Shown here piece after piece: positions 33,908 to 46,317 of a stretch of 64,000 bases of DNA (position 1 is its first letter; every line of letters starts with the position of its first letter). Origin of the DNA: Aristolochia californica (taxonomy: Eukaryota; Streptophyta; Magnoliopsida; Piperales; Aristolochiaceae); assembly GCA_029961685.1 (NCBI GenBank), contig JARWKL010000002.1:33386908-33450907 (forward strand). Direction: 5' to 3'. Made by a program: the position numbers and the translations under genes. A model generated the notes under the pieces. That model did no database searches, was not told the DNA's origin, and was given only the letters and a program-made list of their open reading frames with translations.

Positions 33908-35220
33908 TCTTTTTTTTTTTTTTTTACCAAAGTTCCCTTTTTATTTGAAGAGTGTGAATTTATTAAAAAAGGAAGAGAGAAGTACAAACTAGGGGGGTCC
34001 TCCCGTTACAACAAGGGATTAAAGGGAGGTACCCAATTTAGTCTGACCGACAGCAAAAGTGTTTGCTGCTCTGGGGACATGATTCCAATTACACAGCAAG
34101 TTGTAGGCAATATTACAAATGTCTAAAAATACATCCCAATGTCTTTACCGGGGGGGGGGGGGGGGGTGATCTTTGAATTTAGTGCACCGGTCAACCTTGG
34201 AGTCACCATGAGCAGCCCAGAGAATCTGACACAAAAGATGATGAAACCAGTAAGAAGGCCCACGAGCTCCACAGAGATGGAGTCAAAGATGCCAAGAGGC
34301 CCAGTGTAGGCGGCAAGGAAGAAATCATTATCCAAACAGATGCCACCACCAAAGCCAGCCAGACTTGGACAGCCGGAGGCATTGCCATCAAAGTTTAGCT
34401 TGAGGGAGCTAGCAGGAGGGGGTTGCCATTCAACCATAGTGGTAAGCCGGGGGGGCAGCCCTCTGAGCAATCAACCGCTAGTTACTTCTCAAGTGTGTGC
34501 CTTGCAGATGGAGGAATTCATTCTTGGTCAAGAGCAAGGTGGACATCTGGCCAGCAATGGCATCAGCAAGGGAGTCGACGTTGGTGAATTTGCAAAGAAA
34601 ACATTTGTTGTTCCATTCTTTCCAGAGGGACCAGGGTATGAAGCCCATGCAGCTGGAGAGGAGAAGTTTGTTGAGCGTTGGAAGGTGGAAGCCCTGAAGG
34701 GATTGGATCATGGAGGGAATATCCCGGGTGGCGCAGGTCTAGAGGCCAATCCGATGCAGTAGGTTAGTCCAGACTCTCCAAGCATAAGGGCAATGTACGA
34801 AAACATGGCTGACCAATTCGGCCTTGGCGTTGAAAAGAGGACTTGTAGTGTTTGGACTTGAATTACCACACCGAAGGAGGTTGTCAGTGGTTAGAATTTT
34901 TTTTAAGCTGGCTGTCCAAATGAAGAGCCAAGCACGCGAGAGGGCAAATAGGAGCCAGGTATTGGCAGCAGGAAACCGGTTGTTGAGAGTAAGCTGAGGA
35001 AACCCAGAAGGAACCACCCGGTTTCGGCAAGCCAGATGTCTGTCAAGGACATGGGACCGGATTTTGACTTGTGACAGGTCTCAAATGAGATCGGAGGCCA
35101 CTAAAGCCTCAATGTGGGATAAGTCACACCAGAGCTGGAGGTTCCAGTTGCAATTGCCCTCCAAATCCATTTCAAGAGAAAAACAGAGTTTGTTCCAGAG
35201 ATGGTTCTAATACCAACAGA
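33908..35220 (-). mobile_element. 5'-truncated LINE (L1 type) with RNase H and zinc-binding RVT region
   Basis: Minus-strand pieces read, in order, NHLWNKLCFSLEMDL (about 35215), FPQLTLNN...FIWTASLKKILTTDNLLRCG and ELVSHVFVHCPYAWRVWTNLL (34739-35017), which is the zf-RVT module, then the RNase H words LKLNFDGNASG, LAGFGGGI and SVELVG (34203-34470). The T-run at 33910-33925 on the plus strand is the element's 3' poly(A). Frames are broken, and a poly-G run at 34150-34166 lies in the RNase H part. Reverse transcriptase is missing, as usual for a 5'-truncated LINE. Confidence 0.8.
34150..34166. repeat. Poly-G tract within the LINE
   Basis: About 17 consecutive G residues interrupt the RNase H coding remnant. 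Confidence 0.9.
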
Positions 35221-37238
35221 TTCTCTCTGTCTAACATCACTCTAGCCACAAATAGCCCTTCCAATAGATCACCCCCTCATGGATTCAAATGCAAATAAGT
35301 GTCATCGCATACGGAATATTAAGTACCTAATCAATATGTCAAAAACTCCAAAAGATGATGCAACCCAAAAAGTTAAGCCTTTTCAACTTATAGTGAACTG
35401 ATCCCATACCCATGTCCCAAGTTGAGCCTCATTTGACACACAGCATGAATCTTTCACCCAATACTCTGTTTCCTATGTCTTACAAGAAAGAGATATCTTC
35501 AAGCAAACTTTTTAATCAAATGGCAATGGTAAAACACCTGTGCCCTTTCTTATCTTCTTACTTCCACTTATAATGTTCACCTACTTGTGGTCACCTTTTG
35601 TGTCAAAGGACCCCAACTAAAACAGTAGTCATTCATTAAATATCCTTATTGTAATAAATCCTTTGGATTTCCATACATAAGTTTCAGCTGTTCCGCAGCT
35701 TTATTGTCACGTGCATCTTTGATTAATTTCACAAAGCATTCACAAAGATTTATTCTTTTAATCTCCATTGGCAATTTCAACGCCCATGGGAGCTTCTTGA
35801 TTTAGTAAATCAAACATTTGATTCTTCATCAATTGCTAATAGATCTCATATATTCACATTAATACATCTTCGGTACGAGTCCTACTTGTTCCTCCTCACC
35901 ATCTATGGTCCATAATAGACTCCTTTTTTTTTCTTTTGAATAAAGAAAAATCAGTACTAGTAACTAAGCAGTTATTAACATTTGTTATGTTGTACACTCC
36001 TCAAAACTGTTATAATCATATCAATGGTTCAACACAAAATAGACAGTTGGAAATTTAGCATTTAGCAAATATATGGCAGAAGAAATTAGAGATGCTTGGG
36101 TTTTGTATTTAGACAGTACTTATATATAAAAGTTTCTAGTAGACCTAAAGATTTTGAGGATACAGGAAATAGAAGACTTGAACTCATCGAAAGTACACAA
36201 AAACTCATAGAAAGAAAATTATAAGACTTCCCGCTATACATAAACAGCAAAGAACAAGTCTTCTAGAAAAACACAGACCTTTTACCAAGACACTTTATTA
36301 TTGAAGTATTCTTTAGATCAAACATTTGGTAAAACAATTGGATACAGAAATGACAATTTTTATGTGCCATGAAAAGAAATTGTTGTTCAATACTAAGATA
36401 CAAAATGTTCAACATAACCTCAATATGGCATTTCATAAATGATTACAAACAGATAAGCGAATAATGCTCATCCATCAAAGCAATTAAACTCAAGACACTT
36501 AAGAATTGTGGTAACTGTAATCTCGTTCCAACTAGATAGAGATCAAAGACATCAAACAGAAAAGGTTTAACAGGAAATCACAAAAGCAAAAATTTAATTT
36601 TTGTAGAAAGAAAAGAGTGTAAGAAAAGCAACAAATGTCACTTGTTTGCATCTCTGTTTACATTGTAAAATGAATTATCATCAATACTCTAAACCTAAGG
36701 TAGGAAAAAAAGTTTTCGATTCAGGTACAAGTCTTTCTTTCATCATGCACAAAATTTGACTTATGATTCAATTATATGATAAGGTTGACAGGACGGAAAT
36801 CGTGAAATTTCAGCAACAAATATAATTCCAGGACCCGGAATGGCTAAACTAGTAATCACGAACAGGAGAAAATACAAATTCAAAAAACAAAGACATCAGA
36901 GTTTGCTCTGAAAATGACTAAATCTAGGACTGCTCTCATTAGATTAATGAATAAACCAATGGAAATTGTAGACAACAAATCACAGGACAAACACCAAACA
37001 AGTGCGACAACAAAGAGTGATATCGCCAAAAAATCTATCGGGACGTAATATAAAGCAGATAAGATTGATAAATATCATAAAGAGGGAAATTTTCTGATTT
37101 CTGTTCCACTTAACTCGACCTCTTGTCGAACTTGTAACATTGGGAAGAGTAATAGCACACTAATGGTGGAGACTAGGGTACCAGTAATCTTACTAGCATT
37201 TATTTACTCCTAATTAAATTGGTGAAAGATAATCATAC
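35221..37238. other. AT-rich DNA, no gene; possibly inside a TAF9 5' UTR intron
   Basis: I see no recognisable gene or element termini over this 2-kb stretch. Most of it is A-rich on the plus strand. If the 37239-37480 block is the TAF9 first exon, this is intron. Confidence 0.5.
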
Positions 37239-37480
37239 CTTGAAGAACCAAGGAAGCAGAAGCAAACAGCAAGAATGAGAGGAGTACGGACAGCCACCGG
37301 CGCTTTTGTTACTCGAAGAGCGAGGGGGAATTGAAAAGGGCGAGAACGGTGAGGAAATCGAGAGAAACCGGTGGGTTTTGGAGACAACAAAGGGGTGTCT
37401 TGCTTTAAACGGGAAACCGAGCTAATCCGACCCGATTTTGACAGGTTTTCCCTTCGACCCATGAGCTAGAGGAGTTTGAG
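37239..37480 (-). other. Possible 5' UTR exon of TAF9
   Basis: On the minus strand a GC-rich, purine/pyrimidine-mixed block ends in CTTCAAG followed by GTATGATT, a good donor (AAG|GTATGA). It differs sharply from the AT-rich flanks, as a promoter-proximal exon would. It also has an 82-codon frame (37214-37462) matching no family I know. The only downstream gene on this strand is TAF9, 6.3 kb away. The link is inference from strand, donor quality and composition. Confidence 0.35.
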
Positions 37481-37777
37481 AAGACCTGGAGGTTAATCTA
37501 TGCGATGTATTTTAGAAATGATATATGAGGTTAAAAAAGAAAAAAATATTACTTGTTATATAAATTTAATCTATATATTTTTTTATAATTTTTAATTTCC
37601 TGATAGAGATAAAGATAAGGAGAGAAGTTGAGTTTGTCTCAATTTGTAACTCTGAAGCCATGTAAACTCTCTTAGTGATAATATTTATCATGTAAAATTT
37701 TATCTCCTTATAACCTATAAATACCTGTATTGATGAATGTAAAACATCGGAAAATTATTCATTTTTCATATTCTATA

Positions 37778-38690
37778 TGGTATCTGAGGTTAGATCTCTC
37801 TGATTTCTCCTTTGTAACATCATTGAAGAACCAGAGATGCAACTTTGTTCCTTCCTCTCTGCCATTGTCTAGCTTGTCTAAATCGCCGCCATTAGGTGAT
37901 CCAACTCCGGGGAAACCTCCGAAAGTCGCCGACAACCGCACTTGAGCCACTGCTCGGCCTCCCGACACCCCGCACCAACAGTCCTGATGAAGGTCCGATA
38001 TCTCGCCACTACCACTGCCGAGACTCTGCAATCATCAACAGCAGCTCCCCGTCGTCGTCACTTAGCTACCACCGCGGGCTGTCCCACAGTCGCCAGAGTT
38101 GGCAGTACCCCACCACCGTGCGCCCTCCTGCAGCCGCCACCATAGGTATTCCCATTCCCTATTCTTCTACCTGTATTTTTCCCCCGACCTTCGGTTTAAT
38201 CTGAGGTCTGATTTTAATTGAATCCAAGAAGAAGAACCGTGTGCACGTGTGACTCTCACATGTGCGAGTAAAAAAACACTCCATAAGTTGATTTTATACT
38301 CATGGTACCTGAAGATACTCAAATCACTATTCCCAATGCCCATGACCCAAACACACCACTTATGGTACTCCACATCCACAATTCGATCAAACTCACCTCT
38401 ACCAATTATTTTAGCTAGAAACTTAAGACAAAAGTTATACTTTTTGGTTATGATCTCATCAAGTTTGTTTATGGTTTTTATCATGTGCCTTTAGCCACAA
38501 AAATGGTCAATAGCTGCTCCCAATCCTGAATACACTACATTGCTTCGTCTAAATAAACTATTTTTTTGTGCTCTTATTGATTCTCTCATTCCGTCTCTTA
38601 TTCCACTTATCACTCAATCAAGAACCTCTTAAACAAAAATCATATGTATTTGATACTTTTTTTTCTGATTTAATTTTATTAATGAATTTT
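37778..38690 (+). other. Leader and deleted gag region of the Copia element
   Basis: After the primer site there is a GC-rich stretch (37880-38140) unlike its surroundings. 38249-38494 recalls the start of a gag, but no intact gag or protease follows before integrase sequence at about 38790. Confidence 0.5.
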
Positions 38691-38789
38691 TTTTTGGCAA
38701 ACAGATTAAGACACTCTATTTTGATGATGGGAGGAATATAAAGCAATGTCCTCTTTTTTTGCGACCAATGACATTTCTCATCTTATGTC

Positions 38790-39110
38790 TCCTCCCAATT
38801 CACCTAAACACAATGGGTATTCTAAACAACGACATCGTCATATTGTCGAAAAAGGTTTGTCTCTTCTTTCTCATGCCTCCATACCTCTCTCTTAATGGTC
38901 ATATGCCTTCTCCACTACTGTCTGTCTCATCGACCGTCTACCTACACCCACACTTAGTCTTCTTGCACCATATGCTAAACTTTTTGGCAACCCTCCTAAC
39001 TACTCTAAACTTCGTAGTTTTGGTTGTCTTTGTTATCCGTGGCTCGAGCCATACTCCTCTCCAAACTCACTCCATGTTCTTCTCCTTGTGTGTTTCTAGG
39101 ATACTCTAAC
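38790..39110 (+). pseudogene. Copia integrase fragment
   Basis: The reading HNGYSKQRHRHIVEKGLSLL corresponds to the NG..ER.HRHI.E.GL.LL signature of Copia integrase, followed by LIDRLPTPTL and YSKLRSFGCLCYPW. Frames shift several times. Confidence 0.75.
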
Positions 39111-39419
39111 CTCTCGTCTTTATGTGTTGCGTCATGTTAATTCGTTGAGTCTATCATCCCCTTCACTTCACTTCAGTATAATCTTGATTGTCCCTCGTCT
39201 GACACACTCTCTCACTGGTGTTCATTTGTGTCCTTCCTCCCGGTAACTGGCACATCATCTACAACTTCCTGCATCTTCCGAAAGCTAAACCTAACAGCCC
39301 AGGTTCCTCCATCTGCCAATTGTGAACCACAACCGTAACTTAAGTTCTCACCGATGGCGTTAAGCTATATCTGATAAGTATGATACTCTTGTTTGGAATG
39401 GGACATGGGAACTTGTTCC

Positions 39420-40260
39420 CTCAGATCCCTCATAGAATCTGGTTGGTTGCAAATGGATTTTTTGTACTAAATATCTTTCTGATGGCTCTATTGACAAGTA
39501 TAAGACTCGTTTAGTTGCCAAAGGGTTTCACCAGAGCCCTGGGGTTGATTATCGTGAAACCTTTAGTCCTATTGCTAAACCTACCACTATTCGCATTGTT
39601 CTTACCCTTGCAGTAAGTCATAGTTGGTTGCTTCGACAACTTAATGTTAATAATATTTTTTCCAAGGTACTATCTGAGAACGTCTTTATGACACAACCAC
39701 TATGCTTCAATGATCGTGACAATCCCAATTATGTCTGCACACTTTGCAAGGCCCTCTACAGTCTCAAGCAAGCACCTCATGCTTGGTATCATGAGTTGCG
39801 CCAATTTCTCATTACCTCGGACTTCAACAACTCTCATGTAGACTCTTCTCTATTTATCTTTCACACAGATTCAGTTGTGCTGTATATTTTGGTCTATGTT
39901 GATGACATCATTATTACAGGAAACAATGATCATGTTATGACAACGTTCGTCCACCTACTTGCTCAGAAATTCTCACTCAAGGATCTTGGCTTCTTGACTT
40001 ATTTTCTTGGTATTGAAGGTGTTCCTTATTCTCAAGGCCTACTTTTGTCTCAATGTCGATATATCTCTAATCTCCTTGCTCACACATGCATGAAAAATAC
40101 AAAGCATGTAGTTACAGCGCTTGTCACATCATCTACACTCACGCTTCAGTTTGGCACGATACTCTCTAATGCATTTGAATATCAGACTGTTATTGGGAGT
40201 CTGCAATATTTGTCTCTTACTCGCTCTGACATTGCTTATGTGGTAAATAAGTTATCCTAG
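39420..40260 (+). pseudogene. Copia reverse transcriptase, largely open
   Basis: The signatures are [20 protein letters not shown] (about 39518-39577), RQLNVNNIF (the usual QLDVNNAF changed), [12 protein letters not shown] and [13 protein letters not shown] (39889-39927). Then come [14 protein letters not shown] and [14 protein letters not shown] stop at 40260 and earlier stops break the polyprotein. Confidence 0.88.
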
Positions 40261-40263
40261 TTT

Positions 40264-40800
40264 ATGCATTGCCCTACTACTAATCACGGGGATATTGTCA
40301 AGCACTTGTTATGCTATCTCCATAGGACTTTGGATCATGGTATCCTACTACATCGACAATCTTTTTTGTCTCTTCATGCGTTCTCTGATGCTGATTGGGC
40401 AGGTAACAAGGATGATTTCATTTCAATTGTGCATATATTATTTACATAGGTCACAATCCTATCTCTTGGAGTTCTAAGAAGCAACGAATTGTGGCTCAAT
40501 CCTCTACTGAGATAGAATATTGATTTGTTGCAACCACTTCAGCTGAGATCCGTTGGATCTGCTCTCTTCTCACTGAACTTGGTGTTTTTATTCTGTGACA
40601 ACCAATACTTTATTGTGACGATATCAATGTTATAAATATGTTCTCCAATCCAGTCTTTCACTCGTGCATGAAACATGTAACTTTAGATTACCACTTCATT
40701 CAAGAACAAGTTTGTCTCCTCTACTGACCAATTAGCAGATGCTCTCACTAAACCGCTTTCCCAAACACGCTTCTCTTGTTGAAGACCAAGATTGGACTCT
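40264..40800 (+). pseudogene. Copia RNase H, broken
   Basis: After the stop the reading continues with YLHRTLDHGILLHR and [12 protein letters not shown], then in another frame [15 protein letters not shown] and STEIEY. This is the Copia RNase H. Confidence 0.8.
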
Positions 40801-41007
40801 CCTCTCAGAGCTCCTTCTTGTGGGGGCATGATAGAGATAAAGATGAGGATGAGAGAAATTAAGATTGTTTCAACTTGTAACTCTAAAATCATGTAAACTC
40901 TCATAGTGATAATGTTTATCATATAAAATTCTATCTCTTTGTAACCTATAAATACCAGTATTGATGAATGTAAAACATCGAAAATTATTCATTCTTCATA
41001 TTCTATA

Positions 41008-42379
41008 CTTCCTTTGGTGAATTTGAGTTTAATTCGTTTTTAAACCATTAGAGATTTTTGTACATATAGTTTAAGAACCTGATCTATGGCACAAGTAGAT
41101 ATAGTTATGCGAACTTGATTTATGCCACAAGTAAATTATGGTTATGTAATGTCTTTGTCTTTCTTAGATTACAAGTGTTACATTTTACAAAGTTATATTT
41201 GCAGAGTGGTGGTAAGTAGCTCCAGCTAGATGTTATTCTCCTTTCCATTCAGACTCTAATGAACACAATCACGTGCTCCATACAACAACTTGAATTTGGG
41301 TTGTTATCATAGAGAGGGACAAAGAGGAGAGGCTTGCCATCCCAGGTTATATACGTCATAAAGTTTTTTAACTTGTGACATTGAAGTCTACTTTGTACTT
41401 TCTATGCTTGAATTATTCCATTTTCTAGAGCCCACTTTCTAGGTTTGTATTCCATTTCAATTTATTTGCCTCATTATTATTCTAATAAACAGGTAAATAA
41501 ATGTGAAATTAATAAAAATAAAAATATTCACATAAACATAAAAAAATCCTTAAAAAGGTTATTAAGACTATTAATCTTCATCTTTTTTTAGGAAAAATTA
41601 GGGCAACATCTTCTGATTTATTCAATTGATGCTATTCTATTCTAGTCATACAATAATCAATTAGTAAGTACGAAATAGCTATTACCCGATTTCATTCTAT
41701 TTAATAAACAATGATTATTCCATTCTTGTTCTATTTAGCAAAAAGTGAATTCTGGGTAAGTGAGGGCGGTAGTGCACTTGGAAAGTAGATCACACCTATG
41801 GGAAGAAAAAGTGAAACTGGAATTCCATTTTCCCAATTGATCTACTTTTCCTATAAAATGTAATTTTTTGTGTTAGTGCACGTTCTAGAAAGTGCAATGA
41901 CGGTTTTTTTTTTCGTTTTGTTGAAGCCTTATAGAAAGAGTAAATGGAATTCATTAACAACTAGGTTACCTTTAAATATGAACGTAATGATAATAGGCTC
42001 TCGCTATTATTTTTAAATGTTTTTCTTGACTTATATACTAAACTATATATAGAAAAATCAAGAAAGGACATTAGCAGAAAGGTTTGTGATATTTTATGTA
42101 AAATTATTGAAGTATCCTTATCATTAAAACTAAGAAACCATATAACTTCAAAACATATAGTTGTTACATAAAATTACCAAAATAGCCCTAACATCAATTT
42201 TTTAGAATTTAGGATTCCATATTGATCCTGAGTCAAAGAGGGAGAGAAGAAGAAGAAGAAGAAGAAGAAGGAGAGGAGGAAGTGAAAAAAGAGAGATAGG
42301 AGAGAGAGTTTAGAGATCAAATTCCAAGGGAAGGGAGAGGAGAGTTTGGACGAGATTGAGAAATGAGGTAAGAATTTAA
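41008..42379. other. No gene; AT-rich DNA with a GAA microsatellite
   Basis: There is no recognisable coding sequence. A GAAGAA-type repeat lies at about 42246-42270 within a purine-rich stretch (42235-42360). Confidence 0.6.
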
Positions 42380-42591
42380 TGTTCAACCTCTTTGTCAAGG
42401 GCCTCTAGTTATGATTTTACAGTGCCCATAGGGCTACAACATTACAAGAGAAGAGACATAAATAGACAAGGAATTACATCTTTATGCCATCTTTATGAGA
42501 AGTTTTCATATTTTCCAATATGCTACCACTTGCGCGTGTGAACTTTCTTCCTTGGACGTGTGGGCTTGAGTTCATCTTCTAACACTCCGCC

Positions 42592-42918
42592 TCAAGCTGG
42601 AGGAGAGAAAACATCATAAATACCTAACTTGCCACATGTAAAGGATAGTATCTTAAACATAACTGGTTTAGTAATAATATATGTTATTTGCTCTTGTGAT
42701 GAAACATATTTGAGGGAGATGATACCCGCTTGAAATTTCTCCCGTATAAAGTGGTTGTCCACCTCAATGTGTTTGGTTCTTTCATAGAACACCAAATTCG
42801 AAATTATATGAATAGCTGCTTGGTTATCACAATATAGACTCATAAAACCTCCTTTATAAAATCCTAATTCGGTAAGATGGGACCTTATCCATAGGAGATC
42901 ACTCATTGTGTGAGCCAT
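42592..42918 (-). pseudogene. Copia RNase H domain
   Basis: The frame carries LYCDNQAAIHI, NLVFYERTKHIEVDNHFIRE and the YVSSQEQ-containing tail, ending just before the polypurine tract. This fixes the end of pol and the element's orientation. Confidence 0.88.
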
Positions 42919-43109
42919 AACTTTGTATTATGTTTTTGCATTATTTTGCTTCTTGCTTCTCCATGTAAGCAGGTTCCCTCCAACAAGAGTGCAATATCCA
43001 GATGTGGACTTTCTGTCATCAGGTAATCCTGCCCAATCTACTTCTGAGAAACCTTCTATATTGAAGTGGCCATTTTTCTTATGAAGTAATCCTCTTATTG
43101 GGGCTCCTT

Positions 43110-44030
43110 TTAAGTATCATAATATCCTTTCCAAGGTTTGCCAATGGGTATATGCATGTACTGACTTACCACATCTACGACATATGATATGTTTGGTCTA
43201 GTTACCGTGAGGTAGATAATTTTGTCCACAAGTCTTTGATATTTTCCAATATCAATATCTACTTCAGAACTTGCACATAATTTAATATTCACATCCATAG
43301 GTGTGTCAGTTGGGTGGCACCCCGTAATTCTCATTTCTTTAAGGAGATCCAAGTCATACTTCCTCTGAGATAATATTATCACATACTTGGACAAAAGAAT
43401 TTCTATACCCATAAAATAATTTAGAAGTCCATGATCTTTAGTTTTAAATTAATGACATATCATGTTTTTTACTTCTTGTATGTTATTCGCATTGTTGTCG
43501 GTTAAGACAATATCATCAACATACATAACCAATAATATCTTTCCTTTTGAGGTATCTTTAATAAATACTGAATGATCTACTGAGCACCAACGAAATCCAA
43601 ACTATAGTAGTGCTTGGTTAAATTTATCAAACTAGGCCCAAGGGAACCGTTTAAGGCCATAGAAGGACTTCTTTAAGAGGCATACAAACTCCGTCTCAAC
43701 CACATAACCAGGGGGTTGAATCATATACATTTCTTCGTGTATATTACCATTTAAGAAAGCATTTTTTACATTGAGTTGATAGACAGGCCATGAAGAGTTA
43801 GCAACAAACGATAACAGGATACATACCGAATTTAACTTGGCAACAGGATGTACGCTTTAGTGATGAGGTGGGCGTTAAGGTGAACAACGGACCCATTCGG
43901 ATTATGTTTAATGGTAAAAACCCTTTTACAACCCATCGATTTCTCACCTGTAGGAAGTGGACCTAAGTTCCATGTATGATTTTCATATAAGGCTGCATTT
44001 CCTCATCAATAGCTATCTTCCATCCATGAT
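43110..44030 (-). pseudogene. Copia reverse transcriptase region, broken
   Basis: The C-terminal RT part (43110-43412) has LLKEMRITGCHPTDTPMD, RLVDKIIYLTVTRPNISYVV and VSQYMH. Upstream to 44030 are scattered RT words on the minus strand such as MYVDDIVLT near 43500-43530. Stops and shifts throughout. Confidence 0.8.
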
Positions 44031-44395
44031 GTTTCGAGGCCTCCTAATAGTATTGTAGAATAGAGATAGAAAAAAGAGATGCAAGGAACTGATAACATAC
44101 GGAAGACAACAGACAGTGAGACATAAAGTTGAAGATAGTATTAAAAGTGGTGCAAGTACAAGGTTTTTTTCTTAGAGCAATGGGTCGAGTATCAAACTGT
44201 GGACCAAATGGAATAGGGGAAGAAGAACTTACCTTGGTAGGATCTGAAAACTCTACAGGTGTGTTGTTGACCAATGCTTCGGGGGGTAGAGTGACATCAG
44301 CATTAAAGGGTACAAATGGGCGAGGAGTGGCAAGAGGGAATGAAAGACCCAAAGAAGCATCATTCAAGGAATAGAATGAAGTGTCCTAAAAAAAG

Positions 44396-45708
44396 TCACA
44401 TCCGCCGAATGGTAGGATTATTACACACATAACCTTTTTGTGTGCGAGAGTAACCCAAGAAAATACACCTCATAGAACGAGGAGCAAGTTTACTTTTATG
44501 AGGAGATTTGATATGGACAAAACAAGCACACCCAAAAACCTTTACGAGAGCATAAAATGGGTATAATACAAAACATGGAATCTTATGACCAAGTATAGAT
44601 GAAGATGACCTATTGATAAGGAAACATGTTGAAAGTATGGCATGAGGCATATAAAAGTAGGGTACCTTCATGGTATAGAGGAGGCCCCGGGCAACCTCAA
44701 GGAGATGATGATTCTTTCTTGCAGTAATACCATTCTATTGAGGTGTGTAGGCACGTGAAGTTTGATGGATAAAGGCCATTATCTTGACAAAAGTACTAAA
44801 ACTCACTAGACAAGTACTCTTTAGCATTATTAGACCTAAGTACTTGAATTTTCTTGCCAAACTAGGTTAATACCATAGCATGAAAGGCCTTAAAGATAGT
44901 AAATATTTCATATCTTTCTTTAAATAGATATAACCAAGTAACCCGGGTAAAATCATCAACAAAAGTAACAAAGTATTTAACATAAGAAATATTAGAGATA
45001 CACAAGGTTCCCCACACATCATAATGTATTAGAGAAAAAGGAGCAACACTTGTATTTTTAAGCCGAAGAGAATATGTACTCCGTTGGTGTTTGCTTAATT
45101 AACAAACCTCACAATTGAAAGTAGACAAAGACTTTAAAGAAGCAAATAAATGGCGAAGAAAAGGTGTAGACGGATGGCCAAACCGGTGTGCCAAACTTGT
45201 GCCTTAGATGGAGAGGATGAAAGTGTAGTTAACGGAGGTTGGTCCAAGTAATACAAACCCCTCTTTTCATAGCTTCCACCAATCACCCGCTTCGTTGTTA
45301 GATCCAGAAATACACAAGAAGAGGGTAAGAGGGTGAGAAGGTGACAAAACAACTTAGATGTTTTGTGAGTTGACTTACCGAGAGTAAGTTTAAAAGGAAT
45401 TGAAGAACAAATAGAACATTTCGAAGTGGGATAGAGAGTTTAATAGAAGATGATCTCTTGCCATGTACTTTGGTTTGGGTACCATTAGCTATAGTAACAA
45501 ACTTATTGGGAATACATGGAGATAAAAAAGTTAGCATATGTTTGTTACCTAAGAGATGTTCGAAGGCCCAAGAATCTATTGTCCAAAATGAAGAGGAGGA
45601 AGTAGAAGAAATCATACCTGAAGCAATAGTGGTAGCAATCGTAGATAAAGATGTAAGGGAAGACCCCATAAATGACTTCATTTTTCTTAAATGTTTCATA
45701 GTCTTCAT
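44396..45708 (-). pseudogene. Copia integrase, GAG-pre-integrase and protease region, broken
   Basis: At the right end, 45298-45708 reads WTIDSWAFEHLLGN with PCIPNKFVTIANGTQTKVHG, a Copia protease in which the active DSGAS has become DSWAF. The integrase end is at 44396-44671. Sequence between them carries integrase pieces with stops. Confidence 0.8.
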
Positions 45709-45983
45709 GTGTGAGAGTTATCTTCCCGCTTAGTGATTCAGTATTTTCTTCCCGTTTATCATTGGTCTAGGTGTTGAATGGTTGACTCTAGTCGCAATTT
45801 ACAATGGTCGAAAAGTCCAGGCGGCCATGGGTCTTGTTGTTGAGGCATGAAGAAGAAAATCTACTATTGATGATGATAATGGTTGTTCAATTTGTGCTTT
45901 TTATTCTCCACAAACCATCGGCCCTTATCAAATCGAGCATCTTTGAATAAGTCCGGTAACTCACAAAACTTGTTCCGGTACCA

Positions 45984-46270
45984 TGTTGAAATTTCAGGAA
46001 AGAAAAATAATTCATTAACTCTATGTAAATTGAGTAACTAGGTTTCTATAAACTCTATAGATTTAAACTACCCATATCCCAGTTGCCCCATAATAGAAAT
46101 CCTAATTAGAAGCAAATTAAATAAATTTTATAGAGAACTAATAAAACTAAAAGGTCTCTTAATTGTGAGACTTCTTTACATGAAACTCCTTTAAGATTTT
46201 GTCACATTAATTCTTATTCTATGAGATTTCTTTTTGTAAGAGTCAAGCAAAACTATTAATTTCTCCCAAC
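45984..46270 (-). mobile_element. L-family LTR, minus orientation, diverged
   Basis: It starts TGTTGAAATTTCAGG and shows family words on the plus strand: TCATTAACTC, AATAGAAATCC, GAGAACTAATAAAACTAAAAG, GTGAGACTTC, CACATTAATTC. Similarity fades near 46270. The adjacent primer-site region (GGTACCA at 45978-45983) is damaged. Confidence 0.6.
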
Positions 46271-46317
46271 TTACATGAATTATTCAAAAACCACTTGGCG
46301 TTGAGATTTAACATTCT

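Larger units (their letters stand above)
37601..41007 (+). mobile_element. Copia retrotransposon with both LTRs, internally deleted (3,407 bp)
   Basis: LTRs are 37601-37777 and 40829-41007 (177 and 179 bp). Both begin TGATAGAGATAAAGAT, have CCTATAAATACC as a TATA box, and end TTCATATTCTATA. The primer site TGGTATCTGAG follows the left one and the polypurine tract TGTGGGGGCA precedes the right one. Flanks are TTTCC and CTTCC, a 5-bp duplication with one mismatch. Gag and protease are mostly missing. Integrase, RT and RNase H remain but are broken. Confidence 0.9.
42380..45975 (-). mobile_element. Minus-strand Copia element with 3' LTR, 5' end lost
   Basis: The LTR 42380-42584 (205 bp) ends on the plus strand with TCTTCTAACA and is followed by CTCCGCCTCAAGC, the complement of a polypurine tract. 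Going leftward on the minus strand are protease and GAG-pre-integrase (45134-45708), integrase C-terminal part (44396-44671, VFGCACFVHI and RCIFLGYS), RT (43110-44030) and RNase H (42592-42918, LYCDNQAAIHI and TKHIEVDNHFIREK). Frames are broken. The 5' LTR and most of gag are missing; an L LTR begins at 45984. Confidence 0.88.

Noticed and set aside
37214..37462. 82-codon minus frame as a protein gene
   Set aside because: No recognised family and it crosses a strong splice donor; more likely a 5' UTR exon.
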